Source: Rothia nasimurium (lineage in GTDB: Bacteria; Actinomycetota; Actinomycetes; Actinomycetales; Micrococcaceae). Taken from it: a stretch of DNA of 64,000 nt. The position numbers and the translations under genes are program-made. The notes beneath the pieces are model-generated. The model was not told where the DNA came from. It worked only from the letters and a program-made list of their open reading frames with translations, and did no database searches. The first letter of the stretch is position 1; the number at the start of each line of letters is the position of its first letter. The stretch lies in NCBI RefSeq assembly GCF_928381705.1, contig NZ_CAKMSR010000006.1, positions 1 through 64,000 on the forward strand. Direction: 5' to 3'. This document shows, piece after piece, positions 1 to 7,838 of this stretch.

Positions 1-49
1 GTGCCCCCCGCCCCTCTTGTCGTGCTACCTGGCTGATGCCTTGCTGCGG

Positions 50-1558
50 CTAGGGCAGGCTAATTTCGTCGTCCCTACCCACAATGTTGATAGAGGTGGT
101 CTGGGTGGGAACCTGCTCTAAGTGCTCGGCTGCCAGAGCCCGTACTCGCTTGCGGACGGCCAGCCAACCAACCACCAGCACGGGCACTACCAGAATCATG
201 GCTGCCAGGGCGTAGGTGCCGATGGGGTAGTCGAAGGCAATGAGTACCAGCACACCCACCAGGAAGGCCATGGTGAGCCAGTTGGTGACGGGTGCTAGGG
301 GAGCCTGATACTCGGGGCGGACGCGCTCACCCCGGCGGGCCATGGCCACAAAGCGCTGGTGGGGTAGGGTGATGGCCATCCAGCCAATCACGATACAGAC
401 GGCTGAGATGTTGAGGACGATCTCAAAGGCCTCTGAGGGCTTCCAGTAGTTGATGGCTACACCGAGCAGGGCCACGGCGCCGGTGAGCAGGATACCGCCA
501 ATGGGTACGCCAGACTTGCTCATAGCCCCGGTGAAGCGGGGAGCTGAGCCGTTCATGGCCATGGAGTGGGTGATACGGCCTGTGGAGTAGAGGCCCGCGT
601 TCAGCGATGAGGCCGCTGCGGTAATGACCACCAGCTGCATGATGGGGGCGGCGTAGTCCACACCGATGGAACCGAAGAAAGTCACGAAGGGAGATTCATC
701 GGCCGAGTAGGCGTCGTAAGGTAGCAGCAGGGAGAGCAGCAGTACGGAGCCTACATAGAAGAGGGCAATACGCCAGACCACGGTGTTGATGGCCTTGGGG
801 ATAGCCTTGCGGGGGTCCTTAATTTCACCTGAGGCGGTACCAACTAACTCAATACCGGAGTAGGCGAAGATAACGCCCTGAGAGACAACCAGCGCTGCCA
901 TCAGGCCGTTGGGCAGGAAACCGGACTCGGCGATGTGGGTAAAGCCCACGGGCGAGCCGGTTGGGGTACCGAAGATAACAAAGAAGATACCGATGATCAT
1001 GAAGAGCAGCAGGGAGCCGACCTTAATCAGGGCAAACCAGAACTCCAGTTCACCGAAGATCTTGACCGAAATCAGGTTCATCGATACCACCACAACAATG
1101 ACGATGAGCGCCACAACCCACTGATCAATCTGCTCGATAGCAGGGATATACTGGCCAAACCAGTTGAAGTAGATAGCGATAGCGGTGGCGTCCACAATGG
1201 CGGTGGCGGCCCAGGAGAACCAGTACATCCAGCCCACGAAGAAGGCCCATTTTTCGCCGTAAAATTCGCGGGTGTAGCTAACGAAAGAGCCGGACGAGGG
1301 GCGGTAGCTGACCAGTTCACCCAGCTGCCGCAGAATCAGGTAGCCGAAGAAACCTGCAATCGCGTAGAGGAAGATGAGGGAGGGGCCAGCATCGTGCAGG
1401 CGTCCGCCCGCGCCGAGAAAGAGGCCGGTTCCGATAGACCCGCCCATGGCAATCATCTGAATCTGGCGGGGCTTGAGCCCCTGCTGGAAGCCCTCTTGCT
1501 CGTGGGCGAAGGACGGCACATCGGCGTGCTGCCCTCTGGGGGTTGGGGGTGTCGACAA
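50..1558 (-). CDS. ansP: L-asparagine permease (APC family, AnsP-type)
   Basis: Twelve-helix amino-acid/proton symporter of the amino acid-polyamine-organocation superfamily. After a short cytoplasmic N-terminus comes the hallmark first helix, QMIAMGGSIGTGLFLGAGG. Then follow the conserved GELVSYRPSSGSFVSY loop, the GIELVGTASGEIKDP segment and the SSLNAGLYSTGR helix. These blocks match my memory of E. coli AnsP more closely than of GabP or ProY, so asparagine is the likely substrate, though this is inferred from family resemblance. The frame is open upstream to 1657. I choose the TTG at 1558 because AAGGAG sits just 5' of it (about 1565-1570); this gives 502 aa, normal for the family. It is divergent from mutM and its 5' region lies in the 166-bp gap. 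Confidence 0.82.
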   Translation of the reverse strand: MSTPPTPRGQHADVPSFAHEQEGFQQGLKPRQIQMIAMGGSIGTGLFLGAGGRLHDAGPSLIFLYAIAGFFGYLILRQLGELVSYRPSSGSFVSYTREFYGEKWAFFVGWMYWFSWAATAIVDATAIAIYFNWFGQYIPAIEQIDQWVVALIVIVVVVSMNLISVKIFGELEFWFALIKVGSLLLFMIIGIFFVIFGTPTGSPVGFTHIAESGFLPNGLMAALVVSQGVIFAYSGIELVGTASGEIKDPRKAIPKAINTVVWRIALFYVGSVLLLSLLLPYDAYSADESPFVTFFGSIGVDYAAPIMQLVVITAAASSLNAGLYSTGRITHSMAMNGSAPRFTGAMSKSGVPIGGILLTGAVALLGVAINYWKPSEAFEIVLNISAVCIVIGWMAITLPHQRFVAMARRGERVRPEYQAPLAPVTNWLTMAFLVGVLVLIAFDYPIGTYALAAMILVVPVLVVGWLAVRKRVRALAAEHLEQVPTQTTSINIVGRDDEISLP

Positions 1559-1677
1559 AAGTCTCTCCTTGATACAGAAGGGTTGGTTCTGCCCCTGCCG
1601 CCCGCCATATATCAGTAGGCTGGTTGCAGGCGAGAATGCACAGGGTCTATTCTGCACCTGATATGTTCAAGATGTGG

Positions 1678-1702
1678 GCACCACGCGGTGCATATTTTTT
1701 CA
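1678..1702 (+). terminator. Hairpin followed by T-tract in the mutM leader
   Basis: GCACC (1679-1683) pairs with GGTGC (1688-1692) and is followed by ATATTTTTT. It looks like a weak intrinsic terminator or attenuator just 5' of mutM. No upstream plus-strand gene is visible for it to terminate, so an attenuator role is possible but speculative. Confidence 0.3.
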
Positions 1703-1724
1703 TTTTTCGAAAGGCGGAGTGAAT

Positions 1725-2678
1725 ATGCCAGAGTTACCCGAGGTCGAGGTGGTCCGCCGGGGCCTAGCCGGGCACATCCTCGGTGCGGTGCTGGAACGCG
1801 TGCAGGTAGTGGACGGACGCTCGGTGCGGCGCCACGAGGCCGGGCCGGTGGATTTCGAGCGGCTGCTGACGGGCCTGCGCGTGGCGGATGTGGCTAGACG
1901 CGGCAAGTACCTGTGGCTGCTCTTTGAGGGCAACGAAGAATTTGCCCTGGTCATTCACCTGGGCATGAGCGGCCAGGTTTTGCTTAAAGCCCCCGAGCTA
2001 CCGGCAGAAAAACACCTCAAGGTGCTCATAGACTTAGCAGGAGCCACCGACGAGAGCGGGTGCGAAGCCCCGCTCACCCTGCGCTTTGTGGACCAGCGCA
2101 TCTTCGGCGGCATGTTTGTAAGCCCCCTGCTCCCCGTACACAACGCCGCCGGGGAGCCGGTGCCGGGGGCGTCCGCGTCCGCACTGGGGCTACCCCTCAT
2201 CCCGCAGGCCGTTGCCCACATCGCCCGCGACCCGCTCGACCCCCACTTCGACTTCGGGCAGTTCAGGCGCACCATGCTGGGCACCTCCACCGGCATCAAG
2301 AAGCTCCTGCTCGACCAAAGCGCCATTTCCGGGGTAGGCAATATCTACGCCGACGAAGCCCTATGGCGGGCCAGACTGCACTACGCCAAACCCGCCAAGA
2401 GCATCCCAGCCTCAACCGCCCGCGAACTGGTGGACGCCGCGCGCACCGTCATGCGGGATGCCCTAGCCCAGGGCGGCACCAGCTTCGATGCCCTCTACGT
2501 CAATGTCAACGGGGAGTCGGGCTACTTCGACAGGTCCCTCAATGCCTACGGGCAGGCAGGAAAACCCTGCCCCCGCTGCCTAGAGGCGGGGCGCACCTCG
2601 CTGATGGTGCGGGAACCCTTCGGAGGCAGGAGCTCATACCGGTGCCCTCACTGTCAGAGAAGACCTCGGGGCATGTAA
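1725..2678 (+). CDS. mutM: Formamidopyrimidine-DNA glycosylase (Fpg/MutM)
   Basis: Bifunctional base-excision repair enzyme that removes 8-oxoguanine and formamidopyrimidines and nicks the abasic site. The start ATG at 1725 gives the invariant N-terminus M-PELPEVEVVRRGL, where Pro2 is the catalytic imine-forming residue and Glu3 is also catalytic. Upstream in-frame codons are therefore excluded. GAAAGGCGGAG provides the ribosome site. The H2TH region includes SAISGVGNIYADEALWRA. The C-terminal zinc finger is intact, with CPRC near residue 281 and CPHC near the end. Length (317 aa) is typical. In many actinobacteria mutM sits between rnc and smc; here no rnc is present and the ole operon separates it from smc. 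Confidence 0.95.
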   Translation: MPELPEVEVVRRGLAGHILGAVLERVQVVDGRSVRRHEAGPVDFERLLTGLRVADVARRGKYLWLLFEGNEEFALVIHLGMSGQVLLKAPELPAEKHLKVLIDLAGATDESGCEAPLTLRFVDQRIFGGMFVSPLLPVHNAAGEPVPGASASALGLPLIPQAVAHIARDPLDPHFDFGQFRRTMLGTSTGIKKLLLDQSAISGVGNIYADEALWRARLHYAKPAKSIPASTARELVDAARTVMRDALAQGGTSFDALYVNVNGESGYFDRSLNAYGQAGKPCPRCLEAGRTSLMVREPFGGRSSYRCPHCQRRPRGM

Positions 2679-2821
2679 CAACATCAGGGAATAGAAAGTC
2701 AGGCAGAGCGCCTAGGCCAGCAACCCTCTTGGTCTCGCGCGGGGCGCTCGCCCAATTCACCGCCAGCCCCGGTCCAGCTGGCTGTCGGCGCTCTGCCTAC
2801 CTATTCGAAAAGGGCTAGTTA

Positions 2822-3886
2822 TTAGTTCCTACGAAATCTACGTCCGTAGTAGTCGCCCAGCCGCTCATACCCTTCCTCCAGGGAGACGGCAGGAGACCAG
2901 TCCAGGAGTTTCCGGGTGGTGCGCTGGTCGAACCAGTGGGCGGTGGACAGCTGCTCGGCTAAGAAAGAGGTCAGCGGGGGAATCTGTCCGGGGGCACAAC
3001 GGGCCCAGGCCTTTTCCATCACCAAACCCAGCCCATAGGCCACGGACGCCGGCAGTGAGTAGGCCGGGGGTTTGACGCCGCAGGCGGTACACATGCCGGC
3101 GATAATCTCACCGACCGGGCGGGGCTGGCCGTTGGTAACCACCAGGGGTACCCCGCGAATCGCTTCCAGGCGCTGGTAGCCGCGTACGAAAGCGTCCGCC
3201 CCGTTATCGATGTAGAGGGTGTCAATCATGGCGGTGCCCTGGTTGAGTAGGGGCAGACGGCCTGCGGCGGCGCGTTCTAGGACGCGCTCCACCAGCTGGG
3301 TATCGCCGGGGCCCCAGACAATGTGGGGGCGCAGCACACCCACCCAGAAGTCGTCCGCATTGTAGCTTAGGGCCAGCAGCTCAGACTCGGCCTTAGACCG
3401 GGCATAGTTACCGCGGGCCTGGTCGGGGCTAGCGGGCGGGTTACCTTCGCCCACGATGGAGGCTCCAGTGTGGGCTACAGAGGGCGAAGAGGTGTGCAGG
3501 AACTTGCCGATACCGACTGTGCGGGCAGCCTCAAGCAGGGTGCGGGTGCCCTCGACGTTGACCTGCCGGTAGTCCTCCCAGTCCCCGACCACAGATACCT
3601 TAGCGGCCAGATGGATAATCCCCTGAACACCGGTAACAGCCCGGCGCACCGCCAGCTGGTCGGTGAGGGAACCCTGCACCTGGTCGAAGCGGTCGGCTAG
3701 GTGGGCAGGGAGCATTTGGGCTATACCGGAGTCCCCGCGCTGGAAGGCCCGCACAGCATACCCTGCCCTCAGCAGGGCAAAGACAACCTCACGGCCCAGA
3801 AGCCCAGAGGCGCCGGTGACCAGTACCCGCTCAGACCGGGCAGGCTGGCAGACCTCGGGGGTAAGGGGACGCAGTGAAACTACCAC
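2822..3886 (-). CDS. oleD: OleD, 2-alkyl-3-ketoalkanoate reductase (SDR)
   Basis: NAD(P)H-dependent short-chain dehydrogenase of the 3-beta-hydroxysteroid dehydrogenase/epimerase type. In the olefin pathway OleD reduces the 2-alkyl-3-keto acid made by OleA to the 2-alkyl-3-hydroxy acid that OleC cyclises. The Rossmann motif GASGLLG is at residues 25-31 and the catalytic Tyr161-x3-Lys165 is in GNYARSKAESE. The start is GTG at 3886, overlapping the oleBC stop by 7 nt (GTGGTAG), which implies translational coupling. Length is 354 aa. The sequence alone would allow any extended SDR sugar or sterol enzyme; the assignment rests on its place behind oleA and oleBC. Confidence 0.85.
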   Translation of the reverse strand: MVVSLRPLTPEVCQPARSERVLVTGASGLLGREVVFALLRAGYAVRAFQRGDSGIAQMLPAHLADRFDQVQGSLTDQLAVRRAVTGVQGIIHLAAKVSVVGDWEDYRQVNVEGTRTLLEAARTVGIGKFLHTSSPSVAHTGASIVGEGNPPASPDQARGNYARSKAESELLALSYNADDFWVGVLRPHIVWGPGDTQLVERVLERAAAGRLPLLNQGTAMIDTLYIDNGADAFVRGYQRLEAIRGVPLVVTNGQPRPVGEIIAGMCTACGVKPPAYSLPASVAYGLGLVMEKAWARCAPGQIPPLTSFLAEQLSTAHWFDQRTTRKLLDWSPAVSLEEGYERLGDYYGRRFRRN

Positions 3887-6597
3887 GCGATAACCCCCTT
3901 TCCCAGACGGGCCTTTTTCCCCTGGAGGAGTTGCTCAGCCCAGGCAGCAAGAACCGGGCGGTCAATCTTCGAGTTGTGTCGCACATCGGTGGGGTGCTCA
4001 GCAACAACCAGCACAGCCGATACCTCTACACCGGTCTCAGCCAGTACCCGCTCCCGCACCCGCTGGGCCAGGTCAGCCGGAGCCAGGCCGTTGCGGGTCT
4101 TCTTGCCCCGGAAGGTGGGGCCAACCTCGGCCACGATGAGGACGGACGCCGCCCCGGCCGGGCCGGTAGCAACAGCGGCTGCCCGGCGCACCTCAGCATC
4201 GAGCTCGGCAGCCTGTTCCAGGGCAACCGGGGTGAGTACGCCCTGGGCGGTCACCAGCACGTGGGCAAGGCGGCCCTCAACCCAGAGGCGTCCGCTGGCA
4301 TCGAAATGCCCCACATCGCCGGTGCGGTGCCAGCCGGGGGTGGCGCTGGAAGCGCGTTCGGTGATCCAGAGGGTGTCGTAGCGGTCCTTGATGTGCGGGG
4401 CTGCTACCAGAATTTCACCGGTGATACCGGGCTCGGTGGTGACCTCGGTTGAGGCGGTTCCATCCGGCAGCAGGGGAGCGATCTGCAGGGCTGCCCCGTG
4501 GACGGGGGTGCCAACGCAGACACCGCCGCCAGCGCCGAGGAGCCCGGCTGCCGCGTCCTGCTCGGCCTGCTGAATCTGGTCGTAGGAGACGTCGGTGGTG
4601 GGCAGGGACTCGGTCATGCCGTAGGGGGTGTGCAGGGAAGCTGCCGGCAGCAGGGTCTGCAGGCGGGCCAGCAGGGGAGAGGTAATGGGAGCCCCGGCGG
4701 AGAGCAGGGTGGTGACCTGCCCCAGGGCAGAGCGCTGCTGGCTGCTCAGGCCATCGACGGTCTCGAGCACGTTCATCAGGGCTGCCGGTGAAGCAAAGAC
4801 CGTGGTTGCCCCAATTGCAGAAGCTGCCGATGCCAGGGCGGCGGCGGTGAGGGTCTTAGGTTTGGTGACGTCCATGGCCGGGGTGACAGAGGTGGCTCCC
4901 AGGGCCGGGCCCAGCAGGGCGAAGGGGGCAAAGCCCGCCACCAGACCGCTGCCGGCAGCCAGATCGTAGGTGGCTGCGATGGTATCCCGCATAGCCGCCA
5001 GCTGGCGGTGGGTGTAGACCACGCCCTTAGCCGGGCCGGTGGAGCCTGACGTGTAGAGGATGGCGGCGTCCGCATCGGGGTCAGGGTCGGCTACCGTAAA
5101 AATCTCAGGGGCTGCAAAGTCATCGACCGCACCCACCACGCCCAGGGCCCGGGCAGCGGCAGCGGGGAGGGAACCGGCCGCAATGCGCTGGCCAGGCCAG
5201 CCCAGGGTACGGGCCAAGGTGAGGGCAGCCGGAATACCGATGAGCCAGGACGGGCGGGCCCCCTTGAGCGCGCGCGTCAGCCCCGCAGCGCCCAAGCCGG
5301 TATCGGCTACAACGATCACGGCCCCAATCTTGAGGCAGGCGTAGATGAGGGTGGTGAGTTTAATGCCGGGTGGCACCAGCAGATTGACCCGGTCGCCGGG
5401 CTTCACCCCGAGCCGGTGCAGGCCAGAGGCAACCCGGTCTACCTCGGAAGCCAGTTCAGCCCACGAGAGCTGGGCGGCTACCTCGGTGCCATCCCCCTTG
5501 CTGCTCATATCAACGATAGCGAGGGTGGTGTCGTCCGCCCGGTCTGCCAGCTCAGCTCCCATGGGGCGGTAATGAGCGGACGCCGGTACCCGGGCAGCGC
5601 GCGCGGTGAGGTGGAGGTCCCGCTGGGTCGTGCCGGTGACGAAGTGCTCGGTCAGCCAGGCCAGAATGGGGGTGGCGATGTCTTCATCTTCGGCAACCAG
5701 GTGGCTGGCGGTTTCAAAACGGTGGATGTCGGCCTGCGGCAGGCGGGTAGCCAGGTCGGCCATGTAACGGCGCTGGAAGACCGGGTCTTTAGTACCCCAG
5801 AGCATCAGGGCAGGCAGGTTAAGGTCTGTAATACCTTCGGCAACAGAGACCATGGGGCGGTAGCTGGCAGCCGCCTCGGTTGCCGGTATGTCGGCCACGA
5901 AATTCCGCACGCCCACCCGGTGCTCGGCGGTGGTGTAGGGCAGCTTGTAGGCCTTCTTGACCGCAGCATCAAGCCCGCCCTGGGCCAGACCCAGAGTCAC
6001 GTCGATAAAGGCGGTTGATTTTTCGGTCGCCCAGGAATGCAGTGCCGGGTTGAGGGCTGCCTGCAGGGCGACCGGGATTTTCTCACCGGCGTCATGAAAA
6101 ACAGCGGTGTTGGTCAGCATGACACCCGAGACAATCTCACGGTGGCGCAGGGCCCACCCCAGCGAGATCAGCCCGCCCCAGTCATGGGCCAGCGTGACAA
6201 GGGGCAGGTCGGTAGTGTCAAGCCCAAGCGCGGCCGTAAAATCACCGAGGTCAGCAATGCGGTCTGAAAGCGAACGGGTCAGGCCGGTGCGCTCCGAATA
6301 GCCCATATCGAGCTGGTCTACCGCTACCACGCGCCAGGGCTGCTCGGCATCAGTGGCGGCAGCGATAACCGACCGCCAGAGATAGGACCAGGTGGGGTTA
6401 CCGTGCACCGCCAGTACGGTACCGACCGGGGTGCGCCCGGCGGCCTCGAGCGCCGGGCCATTATCGAGGTAGTGCCAGCGGCGGCTAGCCCCGGCTTCTT
6501 CTACCGGGGCGGACGCGGGCACCTGCACCTGCTGGGACCAGGCAGGGTCAACGCCGGGCCAGAGGGCAGGAACAGGAGTGAGCTGAGAAAACGTCAT
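3880..6597 (-). CDS. oleBC: OleBC fusion: beta-lactone decarboxylase plus beta-lactone synthetase
   Basis: Two olefin-pathway enzymes in one 905-aa chain. Residues about 1-330 form an alpha/beta-hydrolase of the haloalkane-dehalogenase type: oxyanion motif HGNPTW (65-70), nucleophile Asp139 in LAHDWGG, Asp271 in WGTKDP and His299. This OleB part decarboxylates the beta-lactone to a cis-alkene. Residues about 345-905 form an AMP-binding acyl-adenylate-type domain: YTSGSTGPAKG (515-525), TPYGMTES, WHRTGDVG. This OleC part uses ATP to close the beta-lactone. In many Gram-negative bacteria oleB and oleC are separate genes, whereas a fused OleBC is known from Micrococcus. The ATG at 6597 is 9 nt from the oleA stop. 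The fusion probably channels an unstable lactone. Both sets of catalytic residues are visible, so both halves look active. Confidence 0.93.
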   Translation of the reverse strand: MTFSQLTPVPALWPGVDPAWSQQVQVPASAPVEEAGASRRWHYLDNGPALEAAGRTPVGTVLAVHGNPTWSYLWRSVIAAATDAEQPWRVVAVDQLDMGYSERTGLTRSLSDRIADLGDFTAALGLDTTDLPLVTLAHDWGGLISLGWALRHREIVSGVMLTNTAVFHDAGEKIPVALQAALNPALHSWATEKSTAFIDVTLGLAQGGLDAAVKKAYKLPYTTAEHRVGVRNFVADIPATEAAASYRPMVSVAEGITDLNLPALMLWGTKDPVFQRRYMADLATRLPQADIHRFETASHLVAEDEDIATPILAWLTEHFVTGTTQRDLHLTARAARVPASAHYRPMGAELADRADDTTLAIVDMSSKGDGTEVAAQLSWAELASEVDRVASGLHRLGVKPGDRVNLLVPPGIKLTTLIYACLKIGAVIVVADTGLGAAGLTRALKGARPSWLIGIPAALTLARTLGWPGQRIAAGSLPAAAARALGVVGAVDDFAAPEIFTVADPDPDADAAILYTSGSTGPAKGVVYTHRQLAAMRDTIAATYDLAAGSGLVAGFAPFALLGPALGATSVTPAMDVTKPKTLTAAALASAASAIGATTVFASPAALMNVLETVDGLSSQQRSALGQVTTLLSAGAPITSPLLARLQTLLPAASLHTPYGMTESLPTTDVSYDQIQQAEQDAAAGLLGAGGGVCVGTPVHGAALQIAPLLPDGTASTEVTTEPGITGEILVAAPHIKDRYDTLWITERASSATPGWHRTGDVGHFDASGRLWVEGRLAHVLVTAQGVLTPVALEQAAELDAEVRRAAAVATGPAGAASVLIVAEVGPTFRGKKTRNGLAPADLAQRVRERVLAETGVEVSAVLVVAEHPTDVRHNSKIDRPVLAAWAEQLLQGKKARLGKGVIAW

Positions 6598-6606
6598 AGC
6601 GGCCCC

Positions 6607-7638
6607 CTACCAGGTGATTTCCATGAGCGCGGTATTCAGGCCGGAGCCCACACCCATGCAGAGAATACGGTCACCGGCTACGAAGTGGGCGCTTTCCTCA
6701 GCCAGGGTCATGGGAAGGGCGGCTGCCGCCACGTTACCCCAGACCGGGAAGGTCATGGGGATGCGCTCGCGGTCGATACCCACGGCCTCAATAATGGCGT
6801 TGGTGTGGGCGTTAGAAATTTGGTGGGTTACGTAGGAGCGCATGTTGCCCCAGTCCCAGCCGTTCTGGTGGGCTTCTTCCCAGGCCTCAGCGACCAGCTG
6901 CAGGCCGTGCTTGAGCAGACCCGCGGCGTCCGTATTCATCCCCTGGTCGGCTTCACCGCCAATGCAGAGGTTGCGGTGCTCGGTTCCCGCGCGGGAAACC
7001 GAACCGACAATCTTGTGGCCAGCGGGGTGCAGGTCGGAGCGGCCAATGACGGCGGCTGCGGCTCCCGAGCCCAGGGTCAGGGTGGCGAACTGGGCCAGCA
7101 CGTCGTCTCGGGTTGAATCGGGGCGGTTCAGCTGGCGCAGGGCGGTGGCATGCCAGGGGGAGGGGTCTTCGCCGTCGACGATGAGGGCGTAGTCGATAGC
7201 CCCGGCATCAATCATGGTGGCGGCAACCGTAATGCCGTTGACGAAGCCCAGGCAGGCGTTGGTGATATCGAAGTTCAGGGCGTGGCGGGGCAGGCCCAGG
7301 CGGTCGTGAATACCCACGGCCACGGCCGGTTCAAAATTATCGCGGGTGACCGAGGTGTTAATAATCAGCCCGATTTGTTCCTTGCTGATACCGGCCTGGG
7401 CGATAGCCTGCTCAGCAGCCTGCACCGCGCCGTCCTCAAAATGCATGGAAGTGCCCCAGGAGCGGCGCTCGCTAATACCGGCGAGGCGCTCGAGTAGACC
7501 CTTGGGCATCCTCAGTCGCTTGTAGGTGGCCGCTAGTTGCTCGTCAAAGTAGGAGCTGGTGACGACCTCCGGCGGTAGCACCCTGGTTACCGATAGCAGG
7601 GAGGCGTTCTTGTGGCGAATATCTGAATTAGCGGTCAA
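6607..7638 (-). CDS. oleA: OleA, head-to-head acyl-CoA condensing enzyme
   Basis: Thiolase-superfamily enzyme, KAS III-like, that joins two fatty acyl-CoAs by a non-decarboxylative Claisen condensation to a 2-alkyl-3-ketoacid, the first step of long-chain olefin synthesis. The triad is visible: Cys129 in ITNACLGF, His272 in THQISNAH and Asn302 in GNVAAAA. The N-terminal R-H-K-N-ASLLSV segment resembles Micrococcus OleA rather than FabH, and a separate fabH exists at 51 kb. The frame opens with TTG at 7638; an AGAAGAG stretch lies upstream. It is first in the oleA-oleBC-oleD operon and divergent from smc, sharing a ~200-bp promoter region. Length is 343 aa. Confidence 0.92.
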   Translation of the reverse strand: MTANSDIRHKNASLLSVTRVLPPEVVTSSYFDEQLAATYKRLRMPKGLLERLAGISERRSWGTSMHFEDGAVQAAEQAIAQAGISKEQIGLIINTSVTRDNFEPAVAVGIHDRLGLPRHALNFDITNACLGFVNGITVAATMIDAGAIDYALIVDGEDPSPWHATALRQLNRPDSTRDDVLAQFATLTLGSGAAAAVIGRSDLHPAGHKIVGSVSRAGTEHRNLCIGGEADQGMNTDAAGLLKHGLQLVAEAWEEAHQNGWDWGNMRSYVTHQISNAHTNAIIEAVGIDRERIPMTFPVWGNVAAAALPMTLAEESAHFVAGDRILCMGVGSGLNTALMEITW

Positions 7639-7783
7639 TCTACTCTTCTAGCCTTAGTGCGGATTTGGGTAAGCCCTTATTTGAAGAAACAGGGCACTTT
7701 TTCAATAATATGCCCCGGCGGGGCAGGTGCGGTGATTGATGGTGCGGGTTCATCTCACACCGAACAGGGGCGCGGGCCTGCGG

Positions 7784-7789
7784 TAAAGT
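7784..7789 (+). promoter_or_regulatory. Candidate -10 element for smc
   Basis: TAAAGT fits the actinobacterial TAnnnT -10 pattern, 50 bp before the smc start. The same hexamer precedes rimM and rnpB. No good -35 box is visible. The oleA-smc gap contains nothing else that I recognise. Confidence 0.3.
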
Positions 7790-7838
7790 GGTAAGCCGAC
7801 CCAAACCTGTTTTTACCCAACCGATGGGGCCCACCACT

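Noticed and set aside
7788-7838. N-terminal extension of smc
   Set aside because: Residues before MYLKSLTVRGF are not SMC-like and overlap the likely -10 box.
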